Part shown: positions 41,848 through 50,800 of the stretch, piece by piece
Layout: every line of letters starts with the position of its first letter
Position numbering within the stretch: the first letter of the stretch is position 1
Assembly (NCBI RefSeq): GCF_037081675.1
Contig: NZ_JAZAQL010000003.1
Span: 310,001 to 374,000 of the forward strand
Direction of reading: 5' to 3'
Source of the DNA: Halorubellus litoreus
Lineage (GTDB): Archaea; Halobacteriota; Halobacteria; Halobacteriales; Natrialbaceae
Length of the DNA stretch: 64,000 nt
The notes under the pieces: model-generated
Told to the model about the DNA's origin: nothing
What the model saw: only the letters and a program-made list of their open reading frames with translations
Databases searched by the model: none
Made by a program: the position numbers and the translations under genes

Positions 41848-42531
41848 ATGACCAGCAGCGCTCCCACCGCCGCCGGTGACACCGAACCCGGCGCCATCCG
41901 CACCGAACTCGTCGTGGCCGACCCGCGGGGCTGTCCCGTCGCCGACGCGTCCGCGGAGACCGGCGGGCGCGCGTGCCGCGTCTCCCGCTCGAAGGACGGC
42001 GGGGTCGACGGCAGCACCGTCGGCGAGTTCGAACTCCAGGACGCCCGCAGCGAGGACGCGCCCGCAGTCGACTGCCGCCGGCTCTTCGAGACCGACACCG
42101 GGGACGTCTACCGGTTCGACGCCGACCGCGAGACCCCCTGCGTCTGCCAGGTCGTCGAATCCCACGGCATCCCCGTCGTCGACGCGCACGCCGACGACGG
42201 CCAGTTGCACGTCACGTTCCACGCGACCGACGTCGACGCAGTCCGCGACGTCGTCGAAGCACTCCGGGACCGGCACGGCGGCGTCACCGTCCGCCGCCTC
42301 TGGCAGTCCGGGCGCGCGAACGCCGACGACCTCGCGTTCGTCGACCGTTCGCGACTCACCGACCGGCAGACCGAGGTCCTCGAGACCGCGTACCACCTCG
42401 GGTACTTCGACCGCCCGCGGGGCGCGAGCGGCGGCGACGTCGCCGACGCGCTCGACATCTCGCCGTCGACGTTCGCCGAACACCTCGCCGCCGCGCAACG
42501 CAAGGTCCTCGGCGACCTCCTCGACGACTGA
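41848..42531 (+). CDS. Bat-type HTH regulator, candidate nitrate/redox regulator
   Basis: 227 aa. Residues about 167-222 (LTDRQTEVLETAYHLGYFDR, GGDVADALDISPSTFAEHLA) are the bacterio-opsin-activator (HTH_10) DNA-binding domain. The N-terminal part has five cysteines (29, 43, 76, 98, 100) including CVC, which could hold a metal or cluster. NarO and DmsR, which control nitrate and DMSO respiration in Haloferax volcanii, share a bat-type HTH with a Cys-rich N-terminus. The position, directly after the nar operon, supports that role. The exact Cys spacing of NarO is not matched. Confidence 0.7.
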   Translation: MTSSAPTAAGDTEPGAIRTELVVADPRGCPVADASAETGGRACRVSRSKDGGVDGSTVGEFELQDARSEDAPAVDCRRLFETDTGDVYRFDADRETPCVCQVVESHGIPVVDAHADDGQLHVTFHATDVDAVRDVVEALRDRHGGVTVRRLWQSGRANADDLAFVDRSRLTDRQTEVLETAYHLGYFDRPRGASGGDVADALDISPSTFAEHLAAAQRKVLGDLLDD

Positions 42532-42603
42532 CCTCGACGCCATGACCCACATTGCAATCCCGACGACCACAGGCTTACGACCCCCCGGGCGCTACCCTCG
42601 ACC

Positions 42604-43434
42604 ATGCAGGTCGTGAGCGTCGTCGGCGCGTCCGACTCCGGGAAGACGACGGTCGTCGAAGCGCTCACCGAGCGCCTCGCGGACCGCGGGCGCGTCGGCA
42701 CCGTCAAGCACCTGACGCACGCCCCGGACGTCGACACCGACGGCAAGGACACCGCTCGGCATCGCGCCGCCGGCGCGAGCGAGACGTACGGTCTCGTGGA
42801 CGACGGCGACTGGTTCGCGACCGGCGCGGACGCGACGCTCGCCGACGTCCTCGACCGGCTCGCGCCGCGGCACGACTACGTCGTCGTCGAGGGCTACAGC
42901 GACAGCAGGCTCCCGAAGTTCGCGCTCGGCGACCGCGACGTCGCCGACCCCGTCCTCGAACGCGCTCGGTCGCCCGACGCTCTGGACGTCGACGCCGCCG
43001 TCGACGCCGTCGACGCGCTCGAACCGTACCACACCCTCGGGTCGCTCGTCGCCGACGTCAAGTCCTCGCCGCGCGCCGACCGCGCCGGTGCCATCGCCAC
43101 GTTCACCGGTCGCGTCCGCGCGAAGGACGACGCCGACGACGTCGAGACCACGCACCTCGAGTTCGAGAAGTACGACGGCGTCGCCGACCAGCGCCTCGCC
43201 GCCATCCGCGAGGACATCGAAGCTCGCGACGGCGTCCTCGACGTCCGCCTCCACCACCGCACGGGCGTCGTCGACGCCGGCGAGGACATCGTGTTCGTCG
43301 TCGTCCTCGCCGGCCACCGCCGCGAAGCGTTCCGCGCCGTCGAGGACGGCATCGACCGGCTCAAGGACGAGGTCCCACTGTTCAAGAAGGAGGTCACGGT
43401 CGACGACGCGTTCTGGCGGCACGAAGGGCCCTGA
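42604..43434 (+). CDS. MobB-MoaE fusion
   Basis: 276 aa. The first ~150 residues are MobB: VVGASDSGKTTVVEALTERL (P-loop 8-16), a GTP-binding protein that aids guanylation of the cofactor. The rest is MoaE, the large subunit of molybdopterin synthase: GAIATFTGRVRAKDDADDVE, THLEFEKYDGVADQRLAAIR, HHRTGVVDAGEDIVFVVVLA, PLFKKEVTVDDAFW with the catalytic Lys residues. The fusion joins two steps of one pathway. GCTTACGA (42572-42579) is a TATA-like box 26 bp upstream. Confidence 0.9.
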   Translation: MQVVSVVGASDSGKTTVVEALTERLADRGRVGTVKHLTHAPDVDTDGKDTARHRAAGASETYGLVDDGDWFATGADATLADVLDRLAPRHDYVVVEGYSDSRLPKFALGDRDVADPVLERARSPDALDVDAAVDAVDALEPYHTLGSLVADVKSSPRADRAGAIATFTGRVRAKDDADDVETTHLEFEKYDGVADQRLAAIREDIEARDGVLDVRLHHRTGVVDAGEDIVFVVVLAGHRREAFRAVEDGIDRLKDEVPLFKKEVTVDDAFWRHEGP

Positions 43435-43467
43435 CCGGTCGCGTCCAGTTGCCGCATCCAGGTCGGC

Positions 43468-43998
43468 TCAGAGGCCGATCGAGGCGACCTCCTCGTAGCG
43501 TTCGCCGTCCGCTGGCGGACGCGTCACCGTGATCTCGTTCATCTCGACGGTCCACTCGAAGTCCCTGTCGAGGAGGTGCTCGACGACGTTCGCGGCTCGT
43601 TCGTCGTCGAGGCCGAGCGCGAATCCGACGTGCGGGAACCACCGTCGCGGCTCGTAGAACGGGACCGGCGCGGTCTCGAACTCCTCGAGGGCGTCGACGA
43701 CGTCGCAGTGGAGCGCCGTCAGCTCCGGCCGGCGCGCCACCGGCAACCACACGTGGTTCCCGGGGAACACGCCGACGCCGTCCGTCTGCACGTCGAACGG
43801 GTCGTGTGCGCTCGCCGCCTCGGCGACCGCGTGCTCGACGGCGTCGACGTCGACGTCGTCGGCGAGCGCGTACAGCGAGAAGTGCGGGAAGGGATTCGCG
43901 TACGGGTCCACGTCGAACTCGGCGACGAGGTCGTCTCGAACGGACTGGACGGTGCTCGAGTACGGCTCCGGGAGCGGCATCCCGACGATGGTAGCCAT
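43468..43998 (-). CDS. 2H phosphoesterase (2'-5' RNA ligase-like)
   Basis: 176 aa. Two H-x-S/G motifs, PHFSLYAL (His39) and PHVGFALG (His123), stand in the positions of the duplicated 2H fold that includes archaeal 2'-5' RNA ligases and cyclic phosphodiesterases. The substrate is unknown. A TATA-like ATTATG on the minus strand (44021-44029) is 27 bp upstream. It is convergent with mobB-moaE and unrelated in function as far as can be seen. Confidence 0.75.
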   Translation of the reverse strand: MATIVGMPLPEPYSSTVQSVRDDLVAEFDVDPYANPFPHFSLYALADDVDVDAVEHAVAEAASAHDPFDVQTDGVGVFPGNHVWLPVARRPELTALHCDVVDALEEFETAPVPFYEPRRWFPHVGFALGLDDERAANVVEHLLDRDFEWTVEMNEITVTRPPADGERYEEVASIGL

Positions 43999-44135
43999 AC
44001 CCCGACGTTTCGGTACACCGTCATAATCCTTTTCGTCACGAACCCGGACGCCGTCTGGCGATCCCGGTGACGGAAGTACCCTGCAATCGGGTTCGGCACA
44101 CGCTCAAGTACCGCGCGACCGAACGTCCAAACCGA

Positions 44136-45062
44136 ATGACAGGGTCCGACTCGCTCGACGGCCTCGACGTCGACGCGTACCTCGACCGCATCGGCGTCGA
44201 CGTCGACAGCGTCCCCGAGCCCGACTACGAGACGCTCTCGCGCCTCCAGGCCGCGCACGTCCAGCACGTCCCCTTCGAGAACCTCGCCATCGTCGGACAC
44301 CCCCACCGCGCGGACGCGACATCGGGCGACGACGCGAATCCTGTCGACGCCCTCGCCACCGGCGTCGTCCTCGACACCGACGCCATCTTCGAGAAGATAG
44401 TCGAGCGCGAGCGCGGCGGGTACTGCTTCGAACTCAACGGACTCTTCCACTCGCTCCTCGCCGAACTCGGGTACGACGTCGACCGCGTCGCCGCACGCGT
44501 CGTCGGCCGGGACGGCGACGCGCGCCCGCCAGCGAACCATCACGCGAACGTCGTCCACCTCCACCGGCCGTTCGTCGTCGACGTCGGCATGGGCACCCCA
44601 CAGATGCGGCAACCGACGCCCCTCGACGGCACCGAGGTCACGGACGACGCCGGGGTCACGTGGCGCGTCGTCGAGAGCGACCGCGACGACGCCGACTACG
44701 AGACCCAGTACCGCGAACCACACGAGCGCGACTGGCAGACCAGATACGTCTTCGACACCACGCCGCGCACGCTCTCGTACTTCGACGCCACCAACGACTA
44801 CCTCCAGACCTCGCCCGATTCCCCCTTCACGGCCGGGCCGACGCTCTCCATCGCCACCCCGGACGGCTACCGGAAGCTCGACGCGGACACGCACACGCTC
44901 GTCACGTTCCACGACGCCGACGACGGCACCAGCCCCGGCCCCGACGCCGTCGGCCGCGACGACCGAACCCGCATCGAGAAACGAACCAGGGAACGCCCCG
45001 TCCCACCCACCGACTGGGACGTCGTCCTCGAATCGACGTTCGGCATCACGCTCGACACCTGA
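44136..45062 (+). CDS. Arylamine N-acetyltransferase
   Basis: 308 aa from ATG 44136 (MTGSDSLDGL). HVQHVPFENLAI, RGGYCFELNGLF (Cys97), NHHANVV (His about 136) and VVDVGMG (Asp149) give the Cys-His-Asp triad of NAT enzymes, which transfer acetyl groups from acetyl-CoA to arylamines or hydrazines. The middle holds an acidic insert (DATSGDDANPVD). Cytoplasmic; the natural substrate is unknown. Confidence 0.88.
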   Translation: MTGSDSLDGLDVDAYLDRIGVDVDSVPEPDYETLSRLQAAHVQHVPFENLAIVGHPHRADATSGDDANPVDALATGVVLDTDAIFEKIVERERGGYCFELNGLFHSLLAELGYDVDRVAARVVGRDGDARPPANHHANVVHLHRPFVVDVGMGTPQMRQPTPLDGTEVTDDAGVTWRVVESDRDDADYETQYREPHERDWQTRYVFDTTPRTLSYFDATNDYLQTSPDSPFTAGPTLSIATPDGYRKLDADTHTLVTFHDADDGTSPGPDAVGRDDRTRIEKRTRERPVPPTDWDVVLESTFGITLDT

Positions 45063-45132
45063 CAGCGACCGCTCGCGGGTCGACACGTCGAACCAAACCG
45101 AGGCATCGAACCATCCCGTGCCAGGAGCGCGG

Positions 45133-46110
45133 TCAGTCGTCGCCCGCCGTCGGCGCAGGAAGGTACTTCTCGTTGACGACCCACTCGCCGTCGTCGTCCT
45201 CGACGAGGTACTCGCCGTAGTACGGGACGCGGTTCGCGACCGTCTCCTCGAACGTCTCGCGGATCTCGTCTCGGGTCATCTCGCCCATCGACCGGTGGTC
45301 GTCGCCGCGGTTCAGGCAGCCCTTCAGTTTGCCGTCGTGCGTGACCCGAACCCGGTGACAGTTCGCACAGAAGGTCTCGTTCCCGACGGGGTCGACGATC
45401 TCGACCATCCCGCCGTCGACGAAGTACCGCCGTCGGTCGTGCATCTCGCGGTGCTCGACGCGGTCGGCTTGCTCGGCGAGCCACCCGTGGACGCGCTCGA
45501 TGTCTATCGCCCACTCGGGGTTCCCCGCGATCTCCGGCATGTACTCGATGAGCTGGAGCTGGAGGCCGTCGCGTTCGGCGACGCGGTCGACCATCTCTGG
45601 GACGTATCCAGCAGTCCCCTCGAACACGACCATGTTCAACTTCACGGGCGCGAGGCCAGCGTCGAGCGCCGCATCGACCCCTTCGACGACGCGGTCGTAC
45701 GCTCCGGATTGCGTTATCTCCGCGAACGCCTCCGGGTCGACCGCGTCCTGACTGACGTTCACGCGCACCACGCCAGCGTCCGCGAGCGCCTCGGCGCGCC
45801 CAGGGAGGAACGTCCCGTTCGTCGTCACCGAGATCTCCATCGAATCCGGCGTGCGGCGGACGATCTCCTCCAGGTCCTCGCGGAGCATCGGCTCCCCGCC
45901 CGTGAACTTCACCTTCCCCACGTCGTACTCGGCGGCGACGTCGAGGAACCGCACGACCTCGTCCGCGGTCATCTCGTCGTCCTGGGGCTCCTGCGGGCCG
46001 CGCGTGTCGCCGAGGCCCTCGTTGTGGCAGTAGACGCAGTCGAAGTTACACCGGTCGGTCAAGGACACTCGTACGCCCGAGACCTCGCGGCCGAACGCGT
46101 CCGAAAGCAT
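45133..46110 (-). CDS. moaA: GTP 3',8-cyclase (molybdopterin biosynthesis)
   Basis: 325 aa. CNFDCVYC (Cys21, 25, 28) binds the radical-SAM 4Fe-4S cluster; KFTGGEPMLREDL follows. CANCHR with a later Cys in LKGCL binds the second, GTP-facing cluster. The usual C-terminal GG is not evident; the end is APTAGDD. Converts GTP to the cyclised precursor of molybdopterin together with MoaC, which is not in this window. Minus-strand GTTTATCC (46134-46141) is a TATA-like box 26 bp upstream. Confidence 0.93.
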   Translation of the reverse strand: MLSDAFGREVSGVRVSLTDRCNFDCVYCHNEGLGDTRGPQEPQDDEMTADEVVRFLDVAAEYDVGKVKFTGGEPMLREDLEEIVRRTPDSMEISVTTNGTFLPGRAEALADAGVVRVNVSQDAVDPEAFAEITQSGAYDRVVEGVDAALDAGLAPVKLNMVVFEGTAGYVPEMVDRVAERDGLQLQLIEYMPEIAGNPEWAIDIERVHGWLAEQADRVEHREMHDRRRYFVDGGMVEIVDPVGNETFCANCHRVRVTHDGKLKGCLNRGDDHRSMGEMTRDEIRETFEETVANRVPYYGEYLVEDDDGEWVVNEKYLPAPTAGDD

Positions 46111-46296
46111 CTACGTTCGAGTTGCGGGCCGACGCGGATAAACGTCGCGTCCACCCCTGTCGAAGCGGGAATCCACCCGAACACGTTCGCTCCGGGTTCC
46201 GGGGACCCCGCCGGCGACGTGCGGGCATCCCTCGTGTTGCAGACGCTGGGACGAGTCACGAAACTTATGGGTCGGGGAGCGGCTACGATACGGACG

Positions 46297-46956
46297 ATGT
46301 CGCCCTCCAGACGCGCCCTCCTCTCCGCAGCGACGGCCGCGACCGCGAGCGTCGCGCTCGCGGGCTGTAGCGGCACCGGCTCGTCCGAATCGCACGACGA
46401 ATCCCCCGCGAATCCCGCCGACGGCGGTGGCGGCGACCCCCCGCCGTACGCGTACCTCCGCGTCGACACAGACCTCGCGGCGGTCTGGCGGTCCCGCGGC
46501 GACCAGTCCCGGCGCGAGGCCCGACGGTATCCGGGCCCGCACGTCGTGGATTCGCAGTCCCGCGCGGACGACCTGGAATACGCGGACATCGATGGTGTCG
46601 ACGCGGTCCGCGAGTTCGTCGCCGACACGGACTTCGACGCCGAGACCGTCTACGTCGACCAGCGCGAGGTCCCCTCGTGTTACCGGCTCGAACTCTGCGG
46701 GGCGTCGTGGACGAGTACCGACATCGACCTCGAGTACTCGCGCGTCGGTCTCGCGTACGACGTCCCCTGCGAGGCGGACGCCAAGGTGACCGAAGCGCGA
46801 TTCCTCCGCCTCCCGGACGCGCTCAGTCACGATGACGTGACAAGCATGGGGTCGAGCACCGGCACCGGCGGCTGTCCCGGCGACCACGAACCGGTCGCGG
46901 GCGGCGAGCCACCCGGGCACGACGACGGGACGACGACGGAGGGGGATTCGGCGTGA
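46297..46956 (+). CDS. Tat-type lipoprotein, unknown function
   Basis: 219 aa. SRRALLSAATAATASVALAGC is a Tat/lipobox signal, with Cys at about 25 as lipid anchor. The mature part has an acidic linker, then RVDTDLAAVWRSRGDQSR, FDAETVYVDQREVPSCYRLE, LCGASWTSTDIDLEYSRV and DVPCEADAKV; the three cysteines could pair or bind metal. Ends four bases inside the next gene (GTGA). Divergent from moaA. Family not recognised. Confidence 0.65.
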   Translation: MSPSRRALLSAATAATASVALAGCSGTGSSESHDESPANPADGGGGDPPPYAYLRVDTDLAAVWRSRGDQSRREARRYPGPHVVDSQSRADDLEYADIDGVDAVREFVADTDFDAETVYVDQREVPSCYRLELCGASWTSTDIDLEYSRVGLAYDVPCEADAKVTEARFLRLPDALSHDDVTSMGSSTGTGGCPGDHEPVAGGEPPGHDDGTTTEGDSA

Positions 46957-48275
46957 CTGGGAGCGACGGCGACGACTCTCGCCGTGGGTTCCTCTCGGCG
47001 CTCGGTGCGACGACCGCCACGGGCGCGGTCGCGGCGCTCGCCGGGTGTTCGACGCTCTCGAACGACGGCTCCGACCGAGTGACCTTCCACGCTTCCGAGC
47101 TCCCGGACGTCGACGACCACCCGGTCGTCGCGGTCGGTGCGACGTACCCGACGTCGGTTCCGCGCTCGCACCGCCGGGACGCACAGATTCGAGCGAACGA
47201 CGCGCTGGAGGACGTCCCAACTCCCCTGGGTGCACGACGCGTCCCGAACGGGCACGTCCGCGAGCACCTCGCGGACGCGGTCACGGAGGCCCGAAACCGC
47301 CTCGACGAGGCGCTCAGAGCGCCCACGCCCCGCGAGACCCTCGAGTCGCTCCGCGCGGCGCGCGCTCACGCCCGGTACGCGTCCGTGGGCTGGGACGCCA
47401 TCGAGGACGGCCTCACCGTCGCCGCGCTCGAGGACGAGGCGACCGACGTCGCGGAACGCGCCGCCGACGCGCAGCACGCGATGGAATACGTCGGCACCGA
47501 CCCCGCGCCCGCGGTCGTCGTCCACGCCAGCCGCGAGCGACTGCTCGACGAGGCCGGGTCCGTCTCCGAGGACGTCTCTCACGGCGACGTTCGCGTCCTC
47601 CGCGTCGCCGAGTTCGGCGAGCACGTCGAGCGCGCGACCGCGTCGCTCGCGGACGCGAGGATGATTGCGGACCGGTTCCGCGACCGCCAGCCCGACGACG
47701 CCGCGTCGCTCCGACCGACCATCGTGGACGCACGCCAGCGACTCCGCGAGGAAATCGAGTCGGCGGTCGCCGACCTCCCGAGCGAGGACGCCGCGATGAC
47801 CGTCACCGGCGCCGACATCGATGACACGAGGACCGAACGCCTCCTCTACGAACTCCACTTCGAAGCGACCGCCGGTGACCCAGCCAGGTCGCGCCACGGC
47901 CCGGCGTCCGGAGTGCTCGACGCGATCAGGCAACTCGCTGCAGTCCGTGCCTATCGGGCGGTCCGCGAGCGCGTCGCCTCCGGGACGCGCTACGAGGTGA
48001 CCGGCGCGGACGCGGTTCGCGACGCGTACGCGACCGCCCACGAGGCGCTCCGCGCCGCGCCCCGTCGGAGCGACGCCCCCGTCCTCGCGCGCGCCGCCCT
48101 CCGGTACGCCGCCAGCAGCGTCCGGTTCGCGGACGAACGACTCGCCCAGCAATCCGGCGAACTCTACTCGCACGACGTCGACGACGCGTACGAGCAGTAC
48201 GTCGTCCAGGGGGCCATCGCGGAGGCGACGCCGGTCGCCGTCGGTACGGCGCTCGACGCGCTCGACGCGAACTGA
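46953..48275 (+). CDS. Second Tat-type lipoprotein, unknown function
   Basis: 440 aa from GTG 46953. SRRGFLSALGATTATGAVAA then LAGC gives the Tat/lipobox. The mature protein is nearly all helical and Ala/Arg/Asp-rich (EHLADAVTEARNRLDEALRA; LADARMIADRFRDRQPDDAA), without a cofactor motif. Coupled to the preceding lipoprotein gene by GTGA. The two may form a surface complex. Position between moaA and modE hints at, but does not prove, a link to molybdate or nitrate. Confidence 0.65.
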   Translation: MTGSDGDDSRRGFLSALGATTATGAVAALAGCSTLSNDGSDRVTFHASELPDVDDHPVVAVGATYPTSVPRSHRRDAQIRANDALEDVPTPLGARRVPNGHVREHLADAVTEARNRLDEALRAPTPRETLESLRAARAHARYASVGWDAIEDGLTVAALEDEATDVAERAADAQHAMEYVGTDPAPAVVVHASRERLLDEAGSVSEDVSHGDVRVLRVAEFGEHVERATASLADARMIADRFRDRQPDDAASLRPTIVDARQRLREEIESAVADLPSEDAAMTVTGADIDDTRTERLLYELHFEATAGDPARSRHGPASGVLDAIRQLAAVRAYRAVRERVASGTRYEVTGADAVRDAYATAHEALRAAPRRSDAPVLARAALRYAASSVRFADERLAQQSGELYSHDVDDAYEQYVVQGAIAEATPVAVGTALDALDAN

Positions 48276-48295
48276 CCGTCCGCTCGCCGGTCAGT
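48271..48295. terminator. Hairpin holding both stop codons of convergent genes
   Basis: ACTGACCG (48271-48278) pairs perfectly with CGGTCAGT (48288-48295) around a 9-nt loop. The TGA of the plus gene (48273-48275) and that of modE on the minus strand (48291-48293) lie in the two arms. A compact two-way terminator is likely. Confidence 0.55.
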
Positions 48296-48974
48296 GCGGC
48301 GTCGCGCGCGTCGCCGTCGCTTTGAACGTCGCCACCACCTCACGACCGGGTTCGAGCGTCAGGCGCTCCAGCGAGTCGACCGTCACGAGCACGGGGAGCG
48401 TCACGTCGCCATCACCTATCGCGACGTCGACGAGCGCGACGGACTCTCGGCGGTCGACGCCCGCGACGGTACCCGCGAACCGGTTGCGGGCGCTAGAGGC
48501 GTCCGCGGCCGGTGCGTCGTCGGGGTCGTGGAGCGTGACCGCGTCCGCGCGCACCGCCACCTGGACGTCGTCGGCGTCCTCGAACAGGAGCGCGCGGACG
48601 TCGCCGACGTCGGTCGCGACCGTCGCGAGTTCGCCGTCGCGCTCGCGGACCTCGCCGGTGAGGACCGCCACCTCGGTCCCGGCGGTGTCCGCGAACGCGG
48701 CGCGGACCCTGGCGAACCGCGCGAGGAGCGCGCGAGCGTCGTCCGTGAGTCGACTCCCGCCGCCGCTCGCGCCACCGCGCTCGCGCTCGACGAGCGCGCC
48801 GAGTTCGTCCTCCAGCGCGCCGAGTCGCTTGTGCGCTCGCGAGTACGACCGTCCGAGGGCGTCCGCCGCCGCGGACAGCGACCCCTCGCGGTCGACCGCC
48901 GAGAGCAGCGCGACGTCGCGTTCGTCGACGGTCGCGTCCCCGACCCGCAGGTGCGCTTCGAAGCCGGCGTCCAT
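48291..48974 (-). CDS. modE: ModE-type molybdate-responsive regulator
   Basis: 227 aa. Residues about 18-90 are the ModE winged helix (ALLSAVDREGSLSAAADALG, SYSRAHKRLGALEDELGALV, ERERGGASGGGSRLTDDARA). The C-terminus has a TOBE/MOP-like molybdate-binding domain (NRFAGTVAGVDRRESVALVD, LPVLVTVDSLERLTLEPGRE). It should bind molybdate and control transport genes, probably the divergent modA and modB and perhaps nar/moa genes. Confidence 0.88.
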   Translation of the reverse strand: MDAGFEAHLRVGDATVDERDVALLSAVDREGSLSAAADALGRSYSRAHKRLGALEDELGALVERERGGASGGGSRLTDDARALLARFARVRAAFADTAGTEVAVLTGEVRERDGELATVATDVGDVRALLFEDADDVQVAVRADAVTLHDPDDAPAADASSARNRFAGTVAGVDRRESVALVDVAIGDGDVTLPVLVTVDSLERLTLEPGREVVATFKATATRATPH

Positions 48975-48989
48975 GCCGAACGCTTGCGG

Positions 48990-49019
48990 CGAAACCGTTA
49001 TGTCCTTTTCGACACAACG
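48990..49019. promoter_or_regulatory. Shared modE/modA promoter with inverted repeat
   Basis: The two start codons (48974 minus, 49026 plus) are symmetric about base 49000, where TTATGT reads TATA-like on one strand and ACATAA on the other. CGAAA before it and TTTTCG after it would be BRE elements for each direction. CGTTATGTC (48996-49004) and GACACAACG (49011-49019) form an inverted repeat with one mismatch, a candidate ModE operator over the promoter. Confidence 0.6.
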
Positions 49020-49025
49020 CTCGCT

Positions 49026-49943
49026 ATGCGCCGGTCACGTCGCTCGTTCCTCGCAGCCGCAGGTGCGACCGCCGCGACTGTAGGTAGCGTCGCGCTCGCC
49101 GGCTGCAGCGCCCTCTCGACGCGGAGCGACCCGGTGCGCGTGCTCGCCGCCGGGAGCCTCCAGCGCGCACTCGATCAGGGGCTCCGCGACGCCGTCGACG
49201 CACCCGTCGCCGTCGAAGCCCGCGGGTCCGCGGCCGCCGCGCGCCTCGTCGCCGACGGCACGCGCGACCCGGACGTGCTCGCGCTCGCCGACGTCGCGCT
49301 CTTCGACCGGCTCCTCGACGACCACTGGCACGCCTCGTTCGCGTCGAACGCGCTCGCCGTCGCCACCGCCGACACCTCCGGCGGGCGCGCCGTCGCGGAC
49401 GCCAGCGACCGCGAGGACGCCCACTGGTACGACCCCGTCCTCGACGACGACGCCGCACTCGGTCGCACCGACCCCGACCTCGACCCGCTCGGGTACCGGA
49501 CCGTCTTCCTCCTCGACCTCCTGGCCGCCCGCCACGACCGCCCCGGCCTCCGCGACGCCGTCCTCTCGCGCGACCAGGTCTACCCCGAGACCGCGCTCCT
49601 CTCCGGGTTCGAGACCGGCGCCATCGACGCCGCCGTCGTCTACGAGAGCATGGCCGCCGACCGCGGCTACGACGCCGTCGACCTCCCCGCCGCCGTGGAC
49701 CTCTCCGACCCCGACCGGGCCGACGCCTACGCCGAGGCGTCGTACGACCTCCCCGACGGCGGCGTCGTCCGCGGGAGCGTCGTCGAGTACGGCGCGACGC
49801 TTCGCTCCCCCGACGACGACGTCGCACGCGGCGTCTTCGAGACGCTCGTCGCAGGCGACTACCTCGACGCGCACGGGTTCGAGGTCCCGAGCGCGTTCCC
49901 GCGGTTCACGCGGGACGCGCCCGACGCGCTCGCCGGCCGATGA
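49026..49943 (+). CDS. modA: Molybdate/tungstate ABC transporter substrate-binding lipoprotein
   Basis: 305 aa. MRRSRRSFLAAAGATAATVG followed by LAGC is a Tat lipobox signal. VRVLAAGSLQRALDQGL, ARGSAAAARLVADGTRDPDV and AALLSGFETGAIDAAVVYES match the ModA/WtpA fold (anion loop A-G-S-L). The length and AGS start are nearest to archaeal WtpA-type proteins, which can bind tungstate as well as molybdate. First gene of the modA-modB pair. Confidence 0.87.
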   Translation: MRRSRRSFLAAAGATAATVGSVALAGCSALSTRSDPVRVLAAGSLQRALDQGLRDAVDAPVAVEARGSAAAARLVADGTRDPDVLALADVALFDRLLDDHWHASFASNALAVATADTSGGRAVADASDREDAHWYDPVLDDDAALGRTDPDLDPLGYRTVFLLDLLAARHDRPGLRDAVLSRDQVYPETALLSGFETGAIDAAVVYESMAADRGYDAVDLPAAVDLSDPDRADAYAEASYDLPDGGVVRGSVVEYGATLRSPDDDVARGVFETLVAGDYLDAHGFEVPSAFPRFTRDAPDALAGR

Positions 49944-50752
49944 CCGCAGACGAGTCGGCGCTGGCGACGCCGCGGCGGCGTCCCGGCGTCGACTGGCCGC
50001 TCGTCGCCGCCGGCCTCGGCGTCGCGCTCCTCGCGCTCTACGCAATCCCCGTGCTCGCACTCGCCATCGCAACGCCACCCGGCGAACTGCTCGCGCGCCT
50101 CGGCGACCCCGCGACGCTGCGCGCCGTCGGGAACTCGCTCGCCACTGCGACCGCCGCCACCACGATAGCCACCGTCTTCGGCGTCCCGCTCGCGTACTGG
50201 CTCTCCCGGACCGGCGGCCGCCTCGCCACCGCCGTCACTGGCATCGTCGTCCTCCCGCTCGTCCTCCCGCCCGTCGTCGCCGGCATCCTCCTCGTCAGCG
50301 TCTTCGGCCCGAACGGGCTCGCCCCCACTACCACCGCGTTCGGCGTCCAGTTCACGCGCTCGTACCTCGGCATCGTCGCCGCACAGACGTTCGTCGCCTC
50401 CCCGTTCGTCGTCGTCACCGCCACCGCCGCGTTCGACCGCGTCGACCCCGCCCTCGAGGACGCCGCGCGCAGCCTCGGGCACGACGAACTCGCGACGTTC
50501 CGCCGCGTCGTCCTCCCGCTCGCCTGGCCGGGCGTTCTCGCCGGCGTCACGCTCACGTTCGCCCGCTCGATGGGCGAGTTCGGCGCCACCATGCTCGTCG
50601 CGTACTACCCGCGCACCGTCCCCGTCCAGATCTGGCGCGCGTTCGTCGGCAGCGGTCTCGACGCCGCACTCCCGCTCGCCGCCCTCCTGCTCGCCGTCTC
50701 GCTCGCGGTCGTCGTCGCCCTCCACCTCCTCGGCGCCGACCCCTGGCGGTAA
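49940..50752 (+). CDS. modB: Molybdate ABC transporter permease
   Basis: 270 aa; ATG overlaps the modA TGA. Six hydrophobic helices. EDAARSLGHDELATFRRVVL with LPLAWPGVLAGVTLTFARSM is the EAA loop that contacts the ATPase. LPPVVAGILLVSVFG and FARSMGEFGATMLVA are typical of molybdate permeases. No ModC-type ATPase follows; the next gene is an acetyltransferase. Confidence 0.88.
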   Translation: MTADESALATPRRRPGVDWPLVAAGLGVALLALYAIPVLALAIATPPGELLARLGDPATLRAVGNSLATATAATTIATVFGVPLAYWLSRTGGRLATAVTGIVVLPLVLPPVVAGILLVSVFGPNGLAPTTTAFGVQFTRSYLGIVAAQTFVASPFVVVTATAAFDRVDPALEDAARSLGHDELATFRRVVLPLAWPGVLAGVTLTFARSMGEFGATMLVAYYPRTVPVQIWRAFVGSGLDAALPLAALLLAVSLAVVVALHLLGADPWR

Positions 50753-50800
50753 CCCGGTAGCCTGCCAAGAACTAACAGGGCGGACGCGGTGGGTTCGACC

